From contig JAJEKV010000009.1 of the NCBI GenBank assembly GCA_021234155.1, forward strand, positions 13,648,546 to 13,712,545: a DNA stretch of 64,000 nucleotides, read 5' to 3'. The stretch is from Isoetes taiwanensis (lineage: Eukaryota; Streptophyta; Lycopodiopsida; Isoetales; Isoetaceae). Position 1 is the stretch's first letter. Each line of letters starts with the position of its first letter. Below, one piece after another: positions 56,534 to 64,000 of the stretch. The position numbers and the translations under genes were made by a program. A model generated the notes under the pieces. The model saw nothing but the letters and a program-made list of their open reading frames with translations. It was not told the origin of the DNA and ran no database searches.

Positions 56534-57484
56534 TCATCCAGGCGGCGATGTCCTGGCTAAAGCAGCAAGTGCTAAGTCGCGATTTATAAGCACTATAGCA
56601 TGAAGATTTGAAGGGAGCTTTCTATTTCCGACCATAGCGGACAAGACCCTTAGTGCCCAGAAAGATGCCTCGGCCTCTGGAGCGAGTGCTCTAACAAAGA
56701 ATAGCACCTGACCTTGGCGGAAAGCTGAGAGGAAGAACCTTGTGAGATGGTTCGTCAAGGCCGCTATCTCTGAATCCGTGGAGGTCGCCACTTCTGCATC
56801 AAGGTTCACGGTAATCTGCTCCTCTTAGGCTTCTTCCTTCTCCTCTTTGAGATGCTCCTTGTTATCGTAGAGGTCTTCCCCCTCTTCGTCCTCTTCCATC
56901 GGTATTGCCACATCATTAATGTTAGGGACGTGTGGCTCCATGGTGGCGAAAGCGTCTTCAGGTGGAGGAGAAGGAGGATCCTGAAGCATGAGATGCCTCA
57001 ACTGCAGCAGAATTTCAACAGGTTCTAGATCCTCGGGGTGGAACCTAAGCAACTGTTGTATCTGTGGAGGGTATTCAAGAGGTGAAAAATCAATGAAATC
57101 ATCCTGACAATATGCTGCAAGCTCATATAAGACAAGGTCTTTGTGCATAGCCCGGGAGTCGGCTATTACATGGTACGCCCACAAAATATCATCAAGCAGT
57201 AGGTACTCTTGATTATCGTGAAGGATTGTAGGAAGTCCATCTAATCCGGCGAGTTTGCGGCCCTGAGTTCGGGACAGGGGCTGGTTGGTGGCGAGGACGA
57301 AGTCGGTATGACTTATGCGCTCATCTTCTTCGGGATCGTCAGGAATAGGTACCTTCCCCTTTTCCAATGGAGTGGAGTCCGCCTCCACATATTGGTCCAT
57401 AAGAATGGCCAAAGAAAAGCGGATCTCAAAATAGGTCTGTTGGCGGCCAAGGAGCAAAAGTATGTTGGTGGGTATCAAAAGCAT
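56534..57484 (-). pseudogene. Acidic ORF of ~316 codons with one in-frame stop
   Basis: The ATG at 57484 starts LLIPTNILLLLGRQQTYFEI. The frame runs 219 codons to TAA at 56825 and then continues open to 56534. The middle has ERISHTDFVLATNQPLSRTQ, LDDILWAYHVIADSRAMHKD and YPPQIQQLLRFHPEDLEPVE, helical and acidic. A Glu/Asp-rich run (MEEDEEGEDLYDNKE) precedes the stop. After the stop, EIAALTNHLTRFFLSAFRQG and ASFWALRVLSAMVGN continue the protein-like composition. No family is recognised. One stop in a long clean frame suggests a recently lost gene or a readthrough/intron that I cannot see. A host gene or a transposon accessory gene are both possible. Confidence 0.45.
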
Positions 57485-59240
57485 GCATCCGGACGTATGC
57501 TTATAACAGGGTTTTAGCCCGCTTAAAGCACCCCTGCTTTTGCTTAATTTGGGTGCTGGTGGGTGTAACTGCCCGTCATTTTTTCCACGCCCTTCATGTA
57601 CTCAAACGTCCACCTCAGCAACGAACCGTTAGGAAATGATTGTGGGATTTTGGCTGGATTTTCGTGCGAGTGGTTGTACGTTGCAAATTCGAGTCCAGAA
57701 CTACTTCGATCTCATGGCCCGCGCAAATTCTCCCTCTAATTCACTTATTCTCCCTCTATCAAGAAATTCATGGCGCTCCCTGATACCGGCCTGTAGGCAA
57801 TCACACATTTAGCATTAGATTTTCGGCCTGATGAATTCCAATACACTGTTCCAGATTTATTGGATCTCACTAAAACATAGGAAATATCGCGTGAAGATCC
57901 AGTTTCCTCTGCAATTTATGGATGCATAGAGAAAGAGAGATTACAGATTACGGAATAAGATGAGAAAAACAACGGTTAAATGGGAAGATCTGAGCATGAG
58001 ACGCAGGCAAGAAATAGCCAAGTTTATAGTTGATTACTTCAACAAGCTTACCAAAAAGTATTCACCCGAACTCAAGGCCGATGTGATGAAGAGGGTGGTT
58101 CATCACCACGAAATGGAAATTTAACCTGAATTTTGCCAAATCCAAAGGAGTGCAAGGTAAGGGGTGCTGCTCAACAACTTGAAATGTATAATGGTAGCCA
58201 TAAAGAGGCAAAGGAACCATGATATTTGGAGAGCCAGAACCTCGACACTGGTGATGGCTTTTCCACAAAATCGAGATGCAATTCCACTATGGCAGGGCTG
58301 TTAGGTACATCTAATTCTTGATTTCATGCCTGTGCTTCTTTATGCTTTGAAGTGCTTGTATCTGCTGAGTGCACGAAATCAAGTCTGTGCTTCTTTATGC
58401 TTTTAAGTGCTTATATCCTGACGAAAGTGTCAGGCTGGCCGAGAGGTCTATTGAATAATGTGCAATATTTCTTATGATAGGTTCCAAAAGGGCAACAATT
58501 GCAACTGCTGCATTAAGAAAATCGGAAGCCGTCCTTGGATATGGTCCATGGTCTTACTTCCAAAGGAGGTTGAGGTGCGATTCTCTCACCCCCATTACGT
58601 AATTCGGAAACAAAATAGCGTAGTCTCCTTGCAAGAAGGATGTTGTGAACACCGTTGGAGACTCAAAGCTTCCAAATATCTTATCCCTTGCACCTTATGG
58701 AGGTCACACAGTATAAGTTTCCATATAAAAGCTCCTTGCAATTCTTGCATAAATATTTCTAACCAAAGGCCACCATTCAGCTGCAGCTTTTTCAACAATA
58801 CAAAAAGGCACATCCTGAACACCCTGTTTGCTTAAAGACTTTTGAGAAGTTGAAGCCTATTTATGTAAAGAAAGTATCAGAAAGGGAAACCTGTTGTTGC
58901 ATATACCATATGAAGTTGGAGTATGCCAGAGTAGGCCTCAATGCTTTAAGGTCGTATAAAACCGGATTTCATGGTGAAGAGTGCAAGTGCTGTTGAGGTT
59001 TGTGGACCTGGTGAGAGAAGTGTGTCCGCCAGCCAATATATAATGCATGACTCAAGCAAAGGAGCTCCGAGGGTCTGTGGGTTTGCAACAAGAGCGAGGG
59101 TGAAGAATGGTATAAACATGACCGCTGATGCGTAAATGTCGAGGTGTGGCATAAAAAGTCTTCCTATATGTCCAAGAGAAAGAGAGGATCATGAGTTCTT
59201 GCTTGAATAGAAAACGTTTTAAAAGGTAATACTCTCTTTA
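57485..59240. other. Mostly noncoding, with a small protein-like fragment
   Basis: At 57962-58124 the plus strand encodes KTTVKWEDLSMRRRQEIAKF and VDYFNKLTKKYSPELKADVM in one clean frame that ends at TAA, probably an exon remnant of an unrecognised gene. The rest shows no supported gene. Confidence 0.3.
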
Positions 59241-59329
59241 TTGCATGCTGCAACATGCCGAGATGTGCTATCATCCGCTGAATCCTCGCCGCTTTCAACT
59301 TGCACTAATTTTTTGTTTTATGCTACAGC

Positions 59330-61048
59330 ATCTTGCTGCATTCCAAAGTGGAGATAGAAGAAGCCGGGTGGAGTTGCGTGATCGTGGTTACCAAGGAAGT
59401 ACCGTGGGAAGCAAAAAGAAAAGATCCAATGCAACCAAGAAGAGAAACAAAAGTAAGAAATCCAAGGTAGCTAGTGGAACACATTCTGAAACCGCAAAGA
59501 TAAGACGAGACCTCAACTGGCAAGGGGAAAAATAAAAGAGCCAAAGCCACTTCTTAGATTGTCTTACAAGAGAATGGCAAAGGAAGGATTTCATTTCCTA
59601 TCCGTTTCCACATTGAAGATATTTGTGCCACATAATTACAGGATTAGATGGCGTGCCCCGCAATTCGTGAGTTGCCTTGACAATATCCAAGATGGCACCG
59701 TTGTTTCAGAATTGATTTTGCAGAGAATTACAAAGATAAAAATACAAAGGGGAGGTTCAAAGCCAAAGATCGCACAATGACCGTGATAACAATTCTCGGC
59801 CCACATCATATATATGATAGACAAAAAGCTCGAATCGATCAGAAAACTATTGAAGGAAACCCATTTTTACTTAAGTGATGACAAGGTTCATGACACTCTT
59901 TTATGCAAAGACTGCCTTAGAAAGCACAACTCATGGCTTGTATCAAATGGTGTAGAATTCTCCGTGCATATAGTTTGGTCGATGGTTGTTCTAGCCAATT
60001 CAAATCGCTCTACCATTCTATTTCCTACCAAGATATCATCATGAGCTAGGAAGGAAATAATGTGGAATTTCTTTGGGACAACCTATGGTAAGGAGAGCAT
60101 GATGGACAAGGGGAAGTCCTTAAAGGGGCATTCACTAGAGAGCAAATTTCAAGTATGATGGAGTGAGATTTAGGATGTCACGATGCCCGTGAATTTGCAA
60201 CTCGTTGGAATGAAGGTACCAACAATGGGGACATCAAAAAAAGGTATTATGCTTTCTCGAGTAATGATGTTTGTGAACGAGTAATGATGTCAGAACTGCC
60301 GTAATGTGTCGAGTAGTGATGTATTGAACCGAGTAGTGATGAGTAGTGCTGTAATATGTTGCCTATGAGCCGCAATACTTGTTGATGTCTCTTCGCGTAC
60401 TTTCGTTAATTGAAAGGATGATGTTGATAAGACGTAATCGCTGGATCGCGGCCGGGTGGAAGGGACCAAGGAAATACACAACATCCGGACATACATGTCC
60501 AAATCGACCACAAAGGTGGCTCATAGAGGTTTAAGTTGTTTCTATGGTAACTGTTTGAAGGAAAACTGGTCATGTTGTGTGAATAGGCACATGTTGAAGA
60601 ATTGGAAGTATGTGACACTAAAGCCTATGAAGTCTCCACACCTGATGACGATAAAATTGACGCAGGCATTTTTGAAGGTGATGGGAATGGCTTAGTGGAA
60701 ACATAGGGAAGGTGACAACTTTGAAGGCCAGTGGTGAGGAGGGAAATCAAGAGAATGCAGACTTCTGTGGTGAAGTGTGTTAAGCCGAGGCATATTCTTG
60801 ACAAGATTGTACATGACAGTTGGGGTCAAACTTTTAATGTCAATAAACATGTGTTGGCTGGTGTATACTATGCTATCCAACCCGATGGTAGTTGGGAGCT
60901 ACTTCAAAACAAAGGTCTTACTTATCAATACAGTCATCATGTCACAGCAATCAAGTTTGAGATAAATCAAATTCCTGACACCAACAGGTTTTCCCTTGAG
61001 GGGGCTACCCATCAGATAATCCTTGATAGCCTACCATATGAAGGTTGA
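59330..61048 (+). pseudogene. Scattered exon-like fragments of an unrecognised gene
   Basis: The plus strand has several protein-like open segments in different frames. A basic one lies at 59330-59535 (VGSKKKRSNATKKRNKSKKS), then 59559-59780 (FVPHNYRIRWRAPQFVSCLD, VSELILQRITKIKIQR). Next comes 59814-60044 (LESIRKLLKETHFYLSDDKV, LLCKDCLRKHNSWLVSNGV), and last 60731-61048 (DSWGQTFNVNKHVLAGVYYA, IQPDGSWELLQNKGLTYQYS). They could be exons of one gene or unrelated remnants. No lesion-free join was found and no family recognised. Confidence 0.25.
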
Positions 61049-61215
61049 AAATGGTTTGACCTAATTGTTTCATCATTTCAGCATTTATCTTAAATTTTGA
61101 AGACCTTTGACTTAAATTTTGAAGACCTTTATCTTAAATTTTTATGTTGTATTAGAGACATTACTTAGAATCAATACTCAAGATTATATAAAATAAGTGA
61201 TGTACAATGGTATTT

Positions 61216-62794
61216 TCAGAAGTCATTGGAGTTTTCAGAGTGGTTAAAGTCTTCAGGAATGGTGCCCAGCAACTGCCTTTGTACCTCTTCTGGAGCATTG
61301 AGGATATAATAGGCCGAGATAAGATAGTTGTTGAGACAGTAATCTAGCACATCAACTATCTCCTTCTGCAACCATGCATCAGTGATGTCCAGCTGTGAGA
61401 TTGTTTCTTCAACTGTATGGGAAGACAAGTAATCCAATGTTTGACACACAAACTTCTGCAAAAAGTTGTCCGTTTCCTCCCCCTTGAAAGGCATAACAGA
61501 ACTGTTGTGTGTGGTGGTTTAGAAACCCTTTGTGTAGGTCGCCATCTACCAAGAAAATCATACCATGATATTCGTGAAAATCCTCAAGTACAACCTTCAA
61601 CCCTTTGAAAAAAGTTGCTTTGTCAGTGTTGGTTGATGCTCGCATGCATAGCAATCGCTTTGACTATATACCTTTAAGAATTTGGTCCGCAAATCTGGGA
61701 ACAACCATCCATATCCCTTTGTATTCCAAAGTAGAGAAGCACCCCAAATCACAATATCAAACCTCTACAGCGCCCACTCCACAAACTCATGATACCCCCT
61801 CGGGTTCGCAAATGAGGTACTTACTTGCGCTTTTACAACATGGTTCGTTTGAGGTAGAGGCAAGATTTTGGCCCATTCTCCTTTGTTGGTTCCTCGTACA
61901 AGACACCATTTATGTCAAGCACCATCAACTTCCGGCCTCGGTTCCCATCCTCAACGCTTGCACCCACCATCGAGGTGTGCTGTGATTATGCCGGACCGCG
62001 GTTGTGAGCCGTGGCCGGATCAGGCCGCCATGCCGTAAGGCGGGACTGCGGCCGATTGCACCGCCGATGTGCCGGACTTTGCCGCGACTTGCATCTCTCG
62101 CTTTTAGCTTTGCTACCCGATGATGGAGAGTGCCGATAGGCAGTCGATACATCTGTATTAGTATCTCCCCTGCCTCCAATGTATTGGTGTTTCCTCGCTA
62201 TCAAGAATCCTTTGCAAGTGGCCTTCCGCGGCCATCCTCCATTTCATCATTCACAACCCGCTTTTGTTCTCCCCGCATGCAAGGATGTGCCCAATTACCA
62301 ACTGAAATTTGCAGAGAATATACAAGGTGAAATATAAATCAGATAACATGCACCTTTTGTATGTTAGAGGTTGTGCCGGCACTCCTTTAGTGGCATTGTC
62401 CTCTTCATCGATCTACTAAGTATAACCATTGGTCGCTTTTTGCTCAGAACAAGTTTTTACTCAAGCCTGTTGAATGAATTATCCAAAAAAATTTGTACAT
62501 TCATGTGGAAGAAAAATGTGGATCAAATATATTAATTGTTTGAACAAAACCTTTTGGTCGATGGTTTAGGGTTGTCTTGAGCAATCAAGGTTTGCTCGCT
62601 CAAATACATATGGCAAAAAATTATATTAGCCTTTTTTTTTTCTTCCAAATGCTACTATAGGATGTCTTCATCAAGATCAACTTCCCGACTCACCCTCACT
62701 CTTCTTCCCACAACCTTCCCGGGTCCTTGACCGCGTCAAACTCGCTGACTTTGGAAACGATCGCCCGAACCTCGCTTGTCGATATCTTCGCCAT
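61216..62794 (-). pseudogene. FCP1/NIF-type HAD phosphatase-like pseudogene
   Basis: The minus strand carries the features of plant FCP1-homology (HAD) proteins. GRKLMVLDINGVLYEE at about 61890-61930 is the catalytic-motif region, here of the D-x-N-G type. YHEFVEWAL-stop-RFDIVIWGAS lies near 61755-61800, and CEHQPTLTKQLFSKG near 61620-61650. MIFLVDGDLHKGFLNHHTQQ follows near 61500-61560 (second aspartate motif), and then a helical C-terminus to TGA at 61216. A possible first exon starts at ATG 62794 (MAKISTSEVRAIVSKVSEFD). A Ser/Arg-rich linker at 62204-61989 joins in frame through a TAA at 61988-61986. Several stops and frameshifts disable it. Such proteins dephosphorylate Ser, classically in the RNA polymerase II C-terminal repeat. 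The family assignment is by motif memory. Confidence 0.6.
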
Positions 62795-62832
62795 CGCTTT
62801 CCTTCCCCGCAAAGAACCGTGTTAGAGGAGGC

Positions 62833-62842
62833 CTTTATAGAG
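62833..62842 (-). promoter_or_regulatory. TATA box candidate for the FCP1-like gene
   Basis: CTCTATAAAG on the minus strand lies about 40 bases before the ATG at 62794, a usable though short promoter-to-start distance. Confidence 0.45.
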
Positions 62843-63065
62843 GCAGTTGCAGAATTTTGAACTACAACATAATTGACAGCATCATCAGTACTACTTGAAT
62901 CTCCCTTATTGCATGGGTTGGTGTCTTCAAAGATCGGTCATCGTGTGCGCACATGTGTCGCAGACCGGAGATAGCTTGATGTCCAATGTCTACAGCATCT
63001 TCTAATGTTGTCAATTCAAATTGAGACTCTGAAAATAGGCATGTACCTTTTTTTCCATGTCTTGG

Positions 63066-63700
63066 CTACGGAGTTTGAACCTTTGTAGACTTGTGCTTTG
63101 CTGATGTTGGGGTCCTTTTACTTCTTGGTGTATTAACTTGTTTCCTTTTCCTATTGCTATCAGGAGTTGTGGCTACATGCTCATCAACATCAATTATCTC
63201 ATTCTCGGTTTTGTGAGATGCTCCAGCATATATTCCTGCTTTACTGTTCTTTGCTTCCCCAATTCCTGCACTAACCCTGTAGGAATAGTCTCTGAGCACT
63301 CGAGGCAGCATGTTTTGTCCATGAGCAAACTAAGGCAGCTCACATGATAATGATGTCCACATTTCATCCGCAGGCTGAGGGTGTAATCATCCTGGAATGC
63401 AAGACCACAGGTGGAGCATCTCTTCTCATCTTTAATTGGCAATCGGAATGGTATTAGAGTGATGTTGACAAGCTGATCATTTCTCTTGGTCATCTCCCTC
63501 AGCCTGGTGACATTCTATAAGTGTTGCTGGGCTTTTGCAAGGAGGGACTCGTTATTGGCAATCTCAGCAGTTAGTGCAGCCACCTTTTGTACCATGGTTT
63601 CATCTATTGGCCCATCCCCCATTTCAAGGAGGGACTTCAGCATCTTTCTCCCTCTCCAAAGAATGAATCTCAACAGAGTACACCGTGATTAGGGATCCGA
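63066..63700 (-). pseudogene. Second RING-H2 protein, broken
   Basis: The minus strand shows a helical part (ETMVQKVAALTAEIANNESL near 63560-63620), a TAG at 63518-63516, and then LREMTKRNDQLVNITLIPFR. A RING-H2 follows (63420-63291): CSTC, then MKCGHHYHVSCL, then CCLEC. The frame shifts near 63290, and a Lys/Arg/Pro-rich tail with a KRKQ-type nuclear signal (SNRKRKQVNTPRSKRTPTSA) runs to TGA/TAG at 63066. The coiled-coil-plus-RING layout suggests an E3 ligase. It differs from the RING ORF at 33516. It lies upstream of the FCP1-like gene on the same strand. Three lesions make function unlikely. Confidence 0.55.
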
Positions 63701-63871
63701 CAGGCTTGAAGACGCAATATTGTCCTTATAGTTCTGCAACTTATGCTCAACAGAAGGCTAAGAAGGTGCCCTTTGCCCGATTGTGCAACTAGTTTTTCTT
63801 GACACTAGATCAATTTTGTAGCATTTTAAGGCATCCTACAGACCTTTGATCATGCTTTCAAATTCACAAAT

Positions 63872-64000
63872 GTTGCTTCCGAATGATAGTGCTTTTGCTT
63901 GTGAATGATAGGGCATTCCTACTCTGTGATGCCTCAAGTCCAAAGATGATTTCGTTGGGTTGGTTAGGCCCCATCGGGCTGTGTTCTGCGGGGAAGGTTG
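63872..64000 (+). repeat. Second copy of the dispersed repeat of 37673-37800
   Basis: GTTGCTTC(C/T)GAATGATAGTGCTT, TTGTGAATGATAGGGCATTCC, GATGCCTC-AAGTCCA-GATGATTTCG-TTGGGTTGGTTAGG and GGGGAAGGTT occur in the same order and orientation as at 37673-37800. The window ends inside the repeat. Confidence 0.85.

Noticed and set aside
61605-61985. A 126-codon plus-strand ORF.
   Set aside because: It is antisense to the FCP1-like pseudogene, whose motifs are on the minus strand.

Overview
This window looks like nuclear DNA of a land plant with a large, repeat-rich genome. The evidence is an intron-containing eukaryotic translation factor gene with GT-AG introns and plant-type LTR retrotransposons (Copia, an Athila/Tat-like Gypsy with a tRNA-Asp primer site, and a second Gypsy). 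There are also LINEs, tRNA-derived SINEs and a CACTA-like DNA transposon. The taxon cannot be fixed from sequence alone. A fern or another seed-free vascular plant would fit the sparse genes and heavily decayed elements, but that is inference.

Layout. 1-4300: decayed repeats, including an intact SINE with a 17-bp target duplication, a second tRNA-like SINE candidate, and a broken minus-strand ORF carrying a 51-bp tandem duplication. 4304-6702: the one clearly functional gene, eIF2-gamma, in eight exons on the plus strand. 6700-12300: downstream repeats, a perfect 14-bp-arm hairpin and a minus-strand LINE whose catalytic YADD box is deleted. 12296-17344: a structurally complete but mutated minus-strand Copia element with two LTRs, PBS, PPT and 5-bp target duplication. 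17345-23720: noncoding DNA with subterminal-type repeats, a MITE-like repeat and a LINE-type 3' tail.

23722-28516: a plus-strand Athila/Tat-like Gypsy element that has lost its reverse transcriptase core. It is followed at 28630-31260 by two divergent ORFs, one antisense and one sense, each with its own TATA box. 33516-34550: an intact ORF encoding a RING-H2 protein with a Tudor-like beta region, possibly an E3 ligase. 37200-40250: tandem and dispersed repeats and a broken basic ORF. 40651-51457: a minus-strand Gypsy element split between gag and protease by a ~5.9-kb CACTA-like, apparently non-autonomous transposon (about 44446-50310). 52050-56040: a LINE 3' end with a TTCC tail, a ~400-bp direct repeat containing a tRNA-like segment, and an inverted MITE-like pair. 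56500-63700: fragments of several proteins, namely an acidic protein with one in-frame stop, an FCP1/NIF-type phosphatase-like pseudogene and a second RING-H2 pseudogene. The window ends in a second copy of a dispersed repeat first seen near 37.7 kb.

The genes do not form a pathway. The window is one housekeeping gene and one RING ORF set in nested, methylation-decayed mobile DNA. Most premature stops examined in the Copia and Athila-like elements, and the loss of the integrase catalytic glutamate in both, can be explained by single C-to-T (or G-to-A) transitions.
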